From Candidatus Dormiibacterota bacterium (GTDB taxonomy: Bacteria > Chloroflexota > Dormibacteria > Aeolococcales > Aeolococcaceae): a stretch of 14,858 nt of DNA. Numbering within the stretch: the first letter of the stretch is position 1; each line of letters begins with the position of its first letter. Position numbers and translations under genes: made by a program. The notes below the pieces were generated by a model. It saw only the letters and a program-made list of their open reading frames with translations. It searched no databases and was not told where the DNA came from. Location of the stretch: positions 12,018 through 26,875 of the forward strand of contig PLXL01000278.1 in assembly GCA_003153215.1 (NCBI GenBank), given 5' to 3'. Shown piece after piece: positions 1 through 6,260 of this stretch.

Positions 1-428
1 CCGGGCCGGATCTGGGCCGACGGCACGCTCAACATCCGCCCGTTGACGGTGAAGTGACGGTGATTGACGAGCTGGCGCGCCTCCTTGCGGGACGCCGCCA
101 TGCCGAGCCGGTAGACGACATTGTCGAGGCGCCGCTCCAGCTGCTGGAGCAGGACGGTGCCGGTCACCCCGGTGGCACTCTCGGCCCGCTCGAAGTAGTG
201 GCGGAACTGGGTCTCCAGCACCCCGTACATGCGCCGCGCCCGCTGCTTGGCACGGAGCTGGATGCCGTAATCGCTCACCTTGCGCCGGCGCGCCATGCCG
301 TGCTGCCCCGGGAGCAGCGCGTTGCGCTTGTCAAACGTGCAGTTGCTCACGCACTTGGCGCCCTTGAGGTAGAGCTTGACGCCCTCACGGCGGCAGAGGC
401 GGCACACGGGACCGGTGTAGTTGGCCAT
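1..428 (-). CDS. rpsD: 30S ribosomal protein S4, zinc type, 3'-truncated by the window edge
   Basis: S4 is a primary 16S rRNA binder and, in E. coli, the repressor of the alpha operon. Only the first 142 codons are in view, and the gene runs off the left edge. The product starts MANYTGPVCRLCRREGVKLY and carries four cysteines at residues 9, 12, 26 and 30, marking the cysteine-rich N-terminal domain. KVSDYGIQLRAKQRARRMYG follows, then the S4 RNA-binding domain with LLQQLERRLDNVVYRLGMAAS and ARQLVNHRHFTVNGR. In Thermus thermophilus S4 the last cysteine is at residue 31, so it is shifted by one here. The ATG is preceded by GGAGGGCAGGAG filling the 12-base gap after rpsK. rpoA and rplQ would be expected beyond the window. 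Confidence 0.97.
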   Translation of the reverse strand, partial: MANYTGPVCRLCRREGVKLYLKGAKCVSNCTFDKRNALLPGQHGMARRRKVSDYGIQLRAKQRARRMYGVLETQFRHYFERAESATGVTGTVLLQQLERRLDNVVYRLGMAASRKEARQLVNHRHFTVNGRMLSVPSAQIRP

Positions 429-440
429 CTCCTGCCCTCC

Positions 441-836
441 CTAGACCCGCCGCCGCTTGGGCGGCCGGCAGCCGTTGTGGGGGATCGGGGTGATATCGGT
501 GATGGCGGTGACCTCCAGCCCCGAGGCCTGCAGGCTGCGGATGGCGGCCTCGCGACCCGCTCCCGGCCCCTTGACGAAGATCTCCACGGTCTTGAGGCCG
601 TGCTCCATGGCGCGCCGGGCGGTCGCCTCGGCGGTCACCTGGGCCGCGTAGGGAGTCGACTTGCGCGATCCCTTGAAGCCCTGGCCGCCCGCGGAACCCC
701 AGGCGATGACGTTGCCCTGGGGGTCGGTGAGGCTGACGATGGTGTTGTTGAACGTCGAGAGGACGTGCGCGTGTCCGACCGCGATGTTCTTGCGCTCGCG
801 GCGCCGGGTGCGGACGACCTTCTTCTTCTTGCCCAT
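441..836 (-). CDS. rpsK: 30S ribosomal protein S11
   Basis: S11 lies on the 30S platform near the mRNA exit and the Shine-Dalgarno helix. The 131-residue product starts with a Lys-rich leader (MGKKKKVVRTRRRERKN). It carries HVLSTFNNTIVSLTDPQGNVIAW, GFKGSRKSTPYAAQ, and the conserved end VKGPGAGREAAIRSL followed by ITDITPIPHNGCRPPKRRRV. The middle reads SAGGQGFKG, where SAG-x-VGFKG is more usual, a minor variation. The start abuts the rpsM stop. Twelve bases separate its stop from the rpsD start. Confidence 0.98.
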   Translation of the reverse strand: MGKKKKVVRTRRRERKNIAVGHAHVLSTFNNTIVSLTDPQGNVIAWGSAGGQGFKGSRKSTPYAAQVTAEATARRAMEHGLKTVEIFVKGPGAGREAAIRSLQASGLEVTAITDITPIPHNGCRPPKRRRV

Positions 837-1223
837 TTACTTCTTTGCCTTGGCGCGGCGGACGCCAACGGTCTTCTTTGGCCCCCGGCGGGTACGTGCG
901 TTGGTGCGGGTGCGCTGGCCCCGGACGGGCAGGCCCCGGCGGTGGCGGAGACCGCGATAGGTCCCGATCTCCATGAGCCGCTTGATATTGAGGGCGATCT
1001 GGCGTCGCAGGTCTCCCTCGACCCGGCCCTGGAGCTGCTTGGAGATGACATCACGGAGCCGCCCCACCTGGGCGTCGGTGAGGTCCCGGGCCCGGATGTC
1101 AGGCGAGACCTGAGCCAGGCTCAGCACGCGCTTGGCGGTGGAAGGACCGATCCCGTAGATGTAGGTGAGGGCGATCTCGATCCGCTTTTCCCGCGGGACG
1201 TCGACGCCGGCGATGCGTGCCAC
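837..1223 (-). CDS. rpsM: 30S ribosomal protein S13
   Basis: S13 sits at the top of the 30S head, forms intersubunit bridges and contacts P-site tRNA with its C-terminal tail. The 128-residue product opens MARIAGVDVPREKRIEIALTYIYGIG (read from GTG) and has the helix-two-turn-helix region around STAKRVLSLAQV. The Arg-rich tail GTYRGLRHRRGLPVRGQRTRTNARTRRG ends KAKK. Length is normal. GGGGAG precedes the GTG. The TAA stop directly abuts the rpsK ATG with no spacer, so S11 translation probably depends on S13 translation. Confidence 0.98.
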   Translation of the reverse strand: MARIAGVDVPREKRIEIALTYIYGIGPSTAKRVLSLAQVSPDIRARDLTDAQVGRLRDVISKQLQGRVEGDLRRQIALNIKRLMEIGTYRGLRHRRGLPVRGQRTRTNARTRRGPKKTVGVRRAKAKK

Positions 1224-1232
1224 GTTTCTCCC

Positions 1233-1346
1233 CTACCCCTGCCGCTGCTTGTGCTTGGGGTTTTCGCAGATCACGCGGACGGCCCCGCGGCGCTTGATGA
1301 TCTTGCAGCGCTCGCACATACGCTTCACCGAGGCCCGGACCTTCAT
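1233..1346 (-). CDS. rpmJ: 50S ribosomal protein L36, zinc form
   Basis: L36 is the smallest 50S protein and binds 23S rRNA near the base of the stalk. The 37-residue product begins MKVRASVKRMCERCKIIKRR. It has the complete zinc ribbon Cys11-x2-Cys14-x12-Cys27-x4-His32 and ends KHKQRQG, so it is the zinc-binding form. The ATG has GGGGAG at suitable spacing. Nine bases separate its TAG stop from the rpsM GTG. Its place between infA and rpsM is the standard arrangement in Gram-positive-type alpha operons. Confidence 0.98.
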   Translation of the reverse strand: MKVRASVKRMCERCKIIKRRGAVRVICENPKHKQRQG

Positions 1347-1429
1347 GCCCAGCTCCCCTGGTGGCGGCGCGGCGAGGCAGGAGCACTGCCCGTCAGGCCG
1401 GCCCGGCCGTCGATTCGTCTCTCTTTCAT
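1343..1429 (-). CDS. possible 28-residue leader peptide overlapping rpmJ
   Basis: An ATG at 1429, directly preceded by an AGAGAGAG purine run, opens a 28-codon frame (beginning MKERRIDGRAGL, ending QGSWA). Its TGA overlaps the rpmJ ATG as ATGA. This is the junction style used between many genes in this cluster. The peptide resembles nothing I recognise, and rpmJ has its own good ribosome-binding site. A frame this short may be chance in GC-rich DNA, so this is a weak candidate for a coupling or leader peptide. Confidence 0.2.
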   Translation of the reverse strand: MKERRIDGRAGLTGSAPASPRRHQGSWA

Positions 1430-1471
1430 CTCTCTCTGATTGGAAGTGGTCACGCCCGCCGGCACCGCCGG
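1347..1471 (-). other. 125-base spacer between infA and rpmJ
   Basis: This is the longest gap in the window. On the minus strand it begins, right after the infA stop, with a hairpin CCGGC-GGT-GCCGG (1459-1471). It continues through a purine-rich, AT-richer stretch (AGAGAGAGATGAAAGAGAGA, about 1416-1435) and a second hairpin GGCCG-GGC-CGGCC (1396-1408), and ends with the GGGGAG ribosome-binding site of rpmJ. Neither hairpin is followed by a U-run, so neither is a convincing terminator. A short open frame described separately lies within it. Confidence 0.5.
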
Positions 1472-1687
1472 TCAGGCAAGGCGCTGGATGATCCGCCCCC
1501 GACCGGGATCGGCGGTGGAAAGTTCGACCTGGACCCTGTCTCCCGGAAGGATCCGGACCGCCTGGAGGCGGGCCTTCCCGGCCGGATGGCAGAGAACCTT
1601 GTGCCCGTCCGCCAGCTCGACCCGGTAGAGCGCGTCCGGGAGCGGTTCGATCACTCGCCCCACGAGCGGCTCGTCAGCCCGCGTCAT
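1472..1687 (-). CDS. infA: translation initiation factor IF-1
   Basis: IF-1 binds the 30S A-site during initiation. The start at 1687 gives 71 residues, the family norm. An OB fold is recognisable from EPLVGRVIEPLPDALYRVELADGHKVL through the VRILPGDRVQVELS strand to the RGRIIQR ending. The middle segment (CHPAGKARLQAV) diverges from the usual AHISGKMRKNYI pattern. No clear ribosome-binding site precedes this ATG. The same frame is open to an ATG at 1780 that overlaps the map stop as ATGA. That start would give 102 residues, with an Ala-rich lead of 31 residues unlike any IF-1 extension I recognise, and its GGAGG is only one base away. The short start is preferred because of family length and the internal promoter, but the choice is not settled. 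Confidence 0.93.
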   Translation of the reverse strand: MTRADEPLVGRVIEPLPDALYRVELADGHKVLCHPAGKARLQAVRILPGDRVQVELSTADPGRGRIIQRLA

Positions 1688-1703
1688 CGGGCGTGCCGAA
1701 TCG

Positions 1704-1718
1704 GGCTGCCGTGCAGCC
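1704..1718 (-). other. small hairpin in the infA leader
   Basis: The minus strand reads GGCTGC-ACG-GCAGCC, a perfect 6-base-pair stem with a three-base loop. It lies between the candidate transcription start and the infA ATG and could influence ribosome access. No U-run follows, so it is not a terminator. Confidence 0.4.
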
Positions 1719-1728
1719 ACGGCCGCTG

Positions 1729-1756
1729 AGTATACCAGGGTGCCTCCCCGAGCAAA
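1729..1756 (-). promoter_or_regulatory. candidate extended -10 promoter upstream of infA
   Basis: On the minus strand, TATACT (1729-1734) is preceded by TGG, matching the extended -10 pattern TGnTATAAT. TTTGCT (1751-1756) sits 16 bases upstream as a weak -35. Transcription would begin near 1722, about 35 bases before the infA ATG at 1687. It stands out against very GC-rich surroundings and lies in the second-longest gap of the window (1688-1776). It would let infA, rpmJ, rpsM, rpsK and rpsD be made independently of the long upstream transcript. Confidence 0.5.
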
Positions 1757-1776
1757 CGCGGCGCCGGCCCCATCCG

Positions 1777-2559
1777 TCATTCCTCCACCCGGGCCAACTC
1801 CGGTCGCAGCGTGAGGATCTCCGGACCGGCGGCGGTGACGGCGACGGTGTGCTCGAAGTAGCAGGAGCGCAGCCCGTCGGCGGTGACCACGGTCCAGTCG
1901 TCTGCCAGGACCCGGGTCTCCGGCCTTCCGGCGTTGACCATCGGCTCGATCGCGATGACCAGGCCGGGCTTGATGAGGTTGCCGGTCCCCGGTTTCCCGA
2001 AGTTGGGCACCTGGGGGGATTCGTGCATGTTGCGGCCGATCCCGTGACCGACGTACTGGCGGACAACGGAGAAGCCACAGCTCTCGACGTAGCTCTGGAC
2101 AGCATTGCCGATGTCACCGATGAAGCCTCCGGGCCGGGCCGCGTCGATGCCCCGGCGGAGTGCCTCCTCGGTCACCTCGAGCAGCCTGGCGACCTCCGGA
2201 TCGGGCGACCCGGCACAGAGCGAGAGGCCGGAATCCGCCCACCAGCCGTCCAGGGTCAGACCGCAGTCCAGCGACACCAGATCGCCATCCTCGATCACCC
2301 GCTCGCCGGGGATGCCGTGCACGACCTGCTCGTTGATGGAGACGCAGAGGGAGTTGGGGAAGCCGTTGTAGCCGATGAATCCGGGGATGCAGTGGTGATC
2401 CCGGATGAAGGTCTCCGCCTCGCGGTCGAGATCGATGACCCGGAGCCCCGGCCGCGTCGTCGCGGCCAGATGGGCCAGGCAGGCGCCGAGCACCCGCCCC
2501 GCCGCCCGCATCTTCTCGATCTCGTCCGGCCGCTTGAGCCGGAAGCCCTCGATCTTCAC
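1777..2559 (-). CDS. map: methionine aminopeptidase, type I
   Basis: The enzyme removes the initiator methionine from new proteins emerging from the ribosome. The 260-residue product has the pita-bread fold with all five metal ligands: Asp98, Asp109, His172 (GHGIG), Glu205 (IEPM) and Glu236 (FEHT). It also has the active-site histidines His81 and His179. It lacks an N-terminal zinc or SH3 extension, so it is type Ia. The second metal-ligand motif reads DGWWADSG, where DG(F/Y)HGD is more usual. The start is GTG with GAGGAGG seven bases upstream. The stop overlaps an upstream in-frame ATG of infA. Tight linkage to adk and infA is typical of this cluster. Confidence 0.98.
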   Translation of the reverse strand: MKIEGFRLKRPDEIEKMRAAGRVLGACLAHLAATTRPGLRVIDLDREAETFIRDHHCIPGFIGYNGFPNSLCVSINEQVVHGIPGERVIEDGDLVSLDCGLTLDGWWADSGLSLCAGSPDPEVARLLEVTEEALRRGIDAARPGGFIGDIGNAVQSYVESCGFSVVRQYVGHGIGRNMHESPQVPNFGKPGTGNLIKPGLVIAIEPMVNAGRPETRVLADDWTVVTADGLRSCYFEHTVAVTAAGPEILTLRPELARVEE

Positions 2560-2572
2560 CGCAGCGGCCTCC

Positions 2573-3151
2573 TCACCGGGCCGGCTCCGCGCCGAGCACG
2601 GCCAGGATCTGCTCGGTCACCTGGTCGATCGGGGGCGACCCGTCGATGCGTCCGATCCGGGTGCCCGCCCGTTCGTAATACTCCACCACGGGTGCGGTGT
2701 CGCGCTGGTAGACCCGCATCCGCTCGGCGAGCGCGTCCGGGTTGTCGTCACTCCGGCCGTCGATGGCGGCGCGGCGCAGGACCCTCTCGCGGATCAGCTC
2801 CGGGTCGACCTCGAGGTAGAGGACCAGCCCGACCTCACGCTGATTGCGCCCCAGCATCCGGTCGAGTGCCTCCGCCTGGGGCACGGTCCGGGGGAAGCCG
2901 TCCAGGATCACGCCCCGCTCGGCGTCGGGCTCCGCCAGCCGGCTCTCGATCATGCGGACCATCAACTCGTCGGGCACCAGGGCGCCGCTCTCCATGATCG
3001 GCTTGGCCTCGCGGCCCAGCTCCGACCCGCGGGCCACCTCGCCCCGGAGGATCGCCCCGGTGGAGACGTGGGGGGTGTCGGTGGTGACCGCCACGCGCTG
3101 GGCCTGGGTGCCCTTCCCGCTTCCGGGCGCGCCGAAGAGGATGACGATCAT
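2573..3151 (-). CDS. adk: adenylate kinase, short-LID form
   Basis: The enzyme interconverts ATP plus AMP and two ADP in the cytoplasm. The 192-residue product has the P-loop GAPGSGKGT at 7-15 (Lys13) and the AMP-binding residues Thr31 and Arg36 in STGAILR. It also has the DGFPRT motif (Asp84 to Arg88). A short LID contains Arg133 and GRSDDN, and Arg144 follows. The long LID insertion of about 30 residues, with or without zinc cysteines, is missing, so this is the short bacterial form. The ATG overlaps the secY stop as ATGA. Thirteen bases separate it from map. Its linkage to secY and map is common in Gram-positive-type spc clusters. Confidence 0.98.
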   Translation of the reverse strand: MIVILFGAPGSGKGTQAQRVAVTTDTPHVSTGAILRGEVARGSELGREAKPIMESGALVPDELMVRMIESRLAEPDAERGVILDGFPRTVPQAEALDRMLGRNQREVGLVLYLEVDPELIRERVLRRAAIDGRSDDNPDALAERMRVYQRDTAPVVEYYERAGTRIGRIDGSPPIDQVTEQILAVLGAEPAR

Positions 3152-4470
3152 CGGATGAAGCCCCTGTATTGGCGCATCAGCAATTGGGTCTCGATCTGTT
3201 TCATGGTGTCGAGGGCCACGCCGACGACGATCAGGATCGCCGTGCCACCCAGGAGGAACTGGGTGGTCGACACCCCGGTCAGGAAGCTGGTGGCGAGCGG
3301 CAGCACGACGGTGACGCCGGCCAGGAAGAGCGCACCGGCCAGGGTGATCCGGCTCATCACCCGGCCCAGGTACTCCGCGGTCTGACGCCCCGGTCTGATC
3401 CCGGGGATGAACGTGGACGACTTCTTGAGGTTGTCGGCGACGTCGTTGGGATCGAAGACGACCGCGGTGTAGAAGTAGGTGAAGCCGAGAATTAACACGA
3501 ATTCGAAGCCGTTGTAGAGGATGTCGAGGAAGACCGTGCCGCCGTTGGGCTGCCAGTTGGTCCGGAACCAGGTGGCCACGGTACCGATGCCCCCGCCGGA
3601 GGAGCCGAAGAGGTTGGCGAAGATGGTCGGGAACGCCATGATCGAGATGGCGAAGATGATCGGGATGACTCCCGCGGTGTTGACCCGGAGCGGCAGGAAG
3701 TTGCGCCGCCCGCCCGCCGACGACATGCCGGTTCGCGGGTTGAGGACGCGTTGGGCCGATTGCATCGGCACCTTGCGCTGGGCCTGCTGAACCTCGATGA
3801 TCCCGGCCGCCGCGATCAGGGCGATCACCGCCATCTCGAGGATGTGGAAGACGTTGGCCCCGCCCTCGGAGCCATAGCTGTAGAGGGCGCCGGGGAGCTG
3901 GGCGATGATCCCGGTGAAGATGATCAGGGAGACCCCGTTGCCCACCCCGTACTCGGTGATCAGCTCACCCAGCCACATGGCGATGATGGTGCCCGCGGTC
4001 AGGGTGATGATGATCGTCAAGGTCTCGGTCACGCTCGGGTTGACCAGGATCGCGACGCTCGGGTTGGTGAAGAGGGCCATGAAGCCGAAGGCCTGGAGGG
4101 CCGCGAGCGGGACGGTGAGCCAGCGGGTGTAGCGGGTGATCCGCTTGCGCCCCAGCTCACCCTCCTTGGACAGCTCCTTGAGCCGGACCGACACCACGGT
4201 CATCAGCTGCATGATGATGGTGGCGTTGATGTACGGGTTGAGCCCGAGGCCCACGATGGTGAACTTGGCCAGCCCGTTGCCGCTGAAGAGGTTGAGCAGG
4301 CCGAGCAGCGTGTTGCTGCCGAAAAGCTTCTGGAGCGCCGCCGGGCTGGCCCCGGGGATGGAGATCGACGCCAGGATCCGGTAGGCGAGCAGGAGCAGCA
4401 CCGTGAAGACGAGCTTCTTGCGCAGCTCGGGGATGCGCAGCGCCTGAGCGAGGGCCTGGAGAAGGTTCAC
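3148..4470 (-). CDS. secY: protein translocase channel subunit SecY
   Basis: SecY is the pore of the SecYEG translocon in the cytoplasmic membrane, which passes secreted proteins and inserts membrane proteins. The 440-residue product is full length, with about ten hydrophobic segments (the first near residues 20-37). TM2 follows the FSGNGLAKFTIVGLGLNPYINATI region. The large cytosolic loop holds RKVPMQSAQRV. The cytosolic C5 loop has FIPGIRPGRQTAEYL, whose Arg, at about 359, corresponds to the Arg needed for SecA-driven transport. The C-terminal tail has the standard MRQYRGF ending. The start is GTG overlapping the rplO stop. The stop overlaps the adk ATG. Its position next to ribosomal genes is the classic spc arrangement. 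Confidence 0.98.
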   Translation of the reverse strand: MNLLQALAQALRIPELRKKLVFTVLLLLAYRILASISIPGASPAALQKLFGSNTLLGLLNLFSGNGLAKFTIVGLGLNPYINATIIMQLMTVVSVRLKELSKEGELGRKRITRYTRWLTVPLAALQAFGFMALFTNPSVAILVNPSVTETLTIIITLTAGTIIAMWLGELITEYGVGNGVSLIIFTGIIAQLPGALYSYGSEGGANVFHILEMAVIALIAAAGIIEVQQAQRKVPMQSAQRVLNPRTGMSSAGGRRNFLPLRVNTAGVIPIIFAISIMAFPTIFANLFGSSGGGIGTVATWFRTNWQPNGGTVFLDILYNGFEFVLILGFTYFYTAVVFDPNDVADNLKKSSTFIPGIRPGRQTAEYLGRVMSRITLAGALFLAGVTVVLPLATSFLTGVSTTQFLLGGTAILIVVGVALDTMKQIETQLLMRQYRGFIR

Positions 4471-4988
4471 TCCTCGGGCTCCGCCTCCGCCGCGCCGCCC
4501 TCAGCGGCCGCGGCACCGACGGGCGGCGCCGGGGCCGCACGCTCCTCGAGCAGCTCGACCCTGCCGCCGGCGGCCTCGACAGCCCGGCGGGCGGCCTCCG
4601 AGGCGCGGTGGACGCGGACGGTCACCGCCACCCGAACCCTGCCGGCAGCGAGCAGCTTGACCCGCTCGCCGGGACTGCGGACCAGGCCGTGCTGGAGCAG
4701 CGCGGCCCCGTCGACGATCGCCCCGCTCGCGAAGCGGTTGAGCTTGCTCAGGTTGAGCACCGTGTAGTCCACCCGCCAGCGGTTGGTGAAGCCACGCAGC
4801 TTGGGCAGCCGCATGGTGATGGGCATCTGGCCACCCTCGAAAGCGCGCGGCACCTTGGATCCCTCACGGGCCCCGGCGCCCTTCTGGCCGCGTCCCGAGG
4901 TCTTGCCCTGACCGGCCGAGATGCCCCGACCGATGCGCTTGCGCGAGTGGCGGCTCCCCGGAGCCGGGCGCAGCTCGTGAAGTTTCAT
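4467..4988 (-). CDS. rplO: 50S ribosomal protein L15
   Basis: L15 is a late-assembling 50S protein that contacts many rRNA helices. The start at 4988 gives 173 residues. The Gly/Arg-rich N-terminal arm (MKLHELRPAPGSRHSRKRIG, then GQGKTSGRGQKGAGAREG) and FEGGQMPITMRLPKLRGFTN are diagnostic. The C-terminal globular part ends near residue 148. A tail of about 25 residues rich in Ala, Pro and Glu follows (ending AEAEPEE), which most homologues of about 145-150 residues lack. The frame is open further upstream, but the family start and the ATGA overlap with rpmD fix this start. The tail's Glu codons precede the secY GTG, which overlaps this stop as GTGA. Confidence 0.97.
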   Translation of the reverse strand: MKLHELRPAPGSRHSRKRIGRGISAGQGKTSGRGQKGAGAREGSKVPRAFEGGQMPITMRLPKLRGFTNRWRVDYTVLNLSKLNRFASGAIVDGAALLQHGLVRSPGERVKLLAAGRVRVAVTVRVHRASEAARRAVEAAGGRVELLEERAAPAPPVGAAAAEGGAAEAEPEE

Positions 4989-5308
4989 GACTCTCTCCGG
5001 ATCGAGCCATCCTGGGCGCCGGCGCCGAGGGGCCCGCCGGCGGCGAGCCTGGCCGCGAGCTCGACACTGTCGGCGGGGACGCCGTCCACGCTCACCAGGT
5101 GGCGCACCTTGTGCACCATCCCGCGGAGCGCCGGGGTGTCCGGGTGTTCGACGGTCTGGCGGATCCGGTGCAGGCCGAGGGCGGCGACGGTCGCCTTCTG
5201 GTCGTGGGCGTACCCAATGGCACTCTTGCGGTAGGTGACGCGGACGGTCGCGGCGCCAGTCTCGGTCGCCGCCTCCGCCGCGGACTGGGTGACGGGCGAG
5301 GGGCTCAT
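4985..5308 (-). CDS. rpmD: 50S ribosomal protein L30, extended at both ends
   Basis: L30 is a small 50S protein, usually about 60 residues in bacteria. Here the L30 core occupies about residues 21-75 (VRVTYRKSAIGYAHDQKATVAALGLHRI, then HPDTPALRGMVHKVRHLVSV). It is flanked by about 20 Ser/Ala/Thr-rich residues before and about 32 Ala/Gly-rich residues after, for a total of 107. The only available start is the ATG that overlaps the rpsE stop, and no in-frame alternative lies near the core. The C-terminal extension reaches the rplO start, overlapping as ATGA, and its last codons supply a GGAGAG ribosome-binding site. Both extensions look low in complexity and are probably disordered. Confidence 0.94.
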   Translation of the reverse strand: MSPSPVTQSAAEAATETGAATVRVTYRKSAIGYAHDQKATVAALGLHRIRQTVEHPDTPALRGMVHKVRHLVSVDGVPADSVELAARLAAGGPLGAGAQDGSIRRES

Positions 5309-5871
5309 ACCGCCTCCGCCACCGCGGCGGTCTCACCCAGGATCTGGGCGGCACGCTTGCGGCCGACGATCCTCTCGGGCGGCAGCCCGCGGAGCGCCGA
5401 GACCTCGGCCAGGGTTCGCATGCTGGCGAGCGCGGCCACCGTCGCCCGGACCACGTTGATCGGGTTGTTGCTGCCGAGCGACTTGGTGAGGATGTCGTGG
5501 ATGCCCGCCGCCTCGACGACCGCCCGCATCGCCCCGCCCGAGATGACCCCGGTGCCGGGCCCCGCCGGACGGAGCAGCACCCGGGCGGCCCCGAGCTTGT
5601 AGCGGAGGTCGTGCGGGATGGTCCGGCCCACCATGGGCACGGTGATCATGTGTTTCTTGGCGTCCTCGACGCCCTTGCGGATGGCGTCCGGCACCTCGCC
5701 GGCCTTGCCCAGCCCGGCCCCGACGCGGCCCTGGCCGTCACCGACCACGACCAGCGCGCTGAAGGAGAAGCGGCGGCCACCCTTGACCACCTTGGCCACC
5801 CGGTTCAGCGAGACGATCTTCTCGGTGAGCTCGCTGCCACGCTCGCCCCCACGGTCCATGCGCATAGCCAT
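5305..5871 (-). CDS. rpsE: 30S ribosomal protein S5
   Basis: S5 lies beside the mRNA entry channel and affects decoding fidelity. The start at 5871 gives 188 residues beginning MAMRMDRGG and has a GGAG seven bases upstream. The frame stays open further upstream, but that would overlap rplR extensively and adds no family sequence. The N-terminal double-stranded RNA-binding-like domain has LTEKIVSLNRVAKVVKGGRRFSFSALVVVGDG and GRVGAGLGKAGEVPDAI. The C-terminal domain has LRPAGPGTGVISGGAMRAVVEAAGI and KSLGSNNPINVVRAT. An Ala/Val-rich end (ETAAVAEAV) overlaps the rpmD start as ATGA and contributes its GGAGG site. Confidence 0.98.
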   Translation of the reverse strand: MAMRMDRGGERGSELTEKIVSLNRVAKVVKGGRRFSFSALVVVGDGQGRVGAGLGKAGEVPDAIRKGVEDAKKHMITVPMVGRTIPHDLRYKLGAARVLLRPAGPGTGVISGGAMRAVVEAAGIHDILTKSLGSNNPINVVRATVAALASMRTLAEVSALRGLPPERIVGRKRAAQILGETAAVAEAV

Positions 5872-5872
5872 C

Positions 5873-6244
5873 TCAGAGCTCCAATCCTGCCTTGCGGGCG
5901 GCCTCGGCGAGAGCGGCCACGCGGCCGTGGTAGAGGTATCCGCCCCGGTCGAAGACGACCTTGGACACCCCTGCGGCCAGGGCGCGGGCGGCGACCAGCT
6001 CGCCAACCACGGCCGCCGCCCCGGCGGTCGCCCGGCTGCCGCCGATGCGGCTCACCGCCTCGGGGTCCTGGGTCGAGGCCGCGGCCAGGGTGCGCCCGGC
6101 CGTGTCATCGATCACCTGGGCGGTGATGTGGTGGAGGCTGCGGTGGACGCAGAGGCGCGGTCGCGCCGGCGTGCCGGTGACCCGGCGCCGCACCCGCAGG
6201 TGGCGTCGCGTCCGCGCCGCCTCTCGATCGTGCTTGGTGTACAT
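5873..6244 (-). CDS. rplR: 50S ribosomal protein L18
   Basis: L18 binds 5S rRNA together with L5. The 123-residue product is typical in length. Its basic, Arg-rich N-terminus (ARTRRHLRVRRRVTGTPARPRL) is followed by VHRSLHHITAQVIDDTAGRTLAAAST and the C-terminal KVVFDRGGYLYHGRVAALAEAARKAGL signature. The spacer upstream contains two GAGGA-like purine blocks that can serve as ribosome-binding sites. Its own last codons carry the GGAG used by rpsE, and only one base separates the stop from the rpsE start. Confidence 0.98.
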   Translation of the reverse strand: MYTKHDREAARTRRHLRVRRRVTGTPARPRLCVHRSLHHITAQVIDDTAGRTLAAASTQDPEAVSRIGGSRATAGAAAVVGELVAARALAAGVSKVVFDRGGYLYHGRVAALAEAARKAGLEL

Positions 6245-6260
6245 CCTCGTTCGTCCTCGC

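Noticed and set aside
1459..1471. A terminator after infA
   Set aside because: The stem is short and no U-run follows on the transcribed strand. Downstream genes are in the usual operon order.
54..2997. Long plus-strand open frames (54-1439 and 1693-2997)
   Set aside because: They lie opposite S4/S11/S13/L36 and infA/map/adk. No family motif is seen, and the minus-strand genes explain the DNA fully.
4989..5354. Upstream extension of the L15 frame by over 100 codons
   Set aside because: The extra sequence overlaps rpmD completely and is an Arg/Pro-rich shadow. The conserved L15 N-terminus and the ATGA junction fix the start at 4988.
5872..6006. Upstream extension of the S5 frame by 45 codons
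   Set aside because: It overlaps rplR and shows no S5 similarity. The ATG at 5871 has a well-placed GGAG and matches family length.
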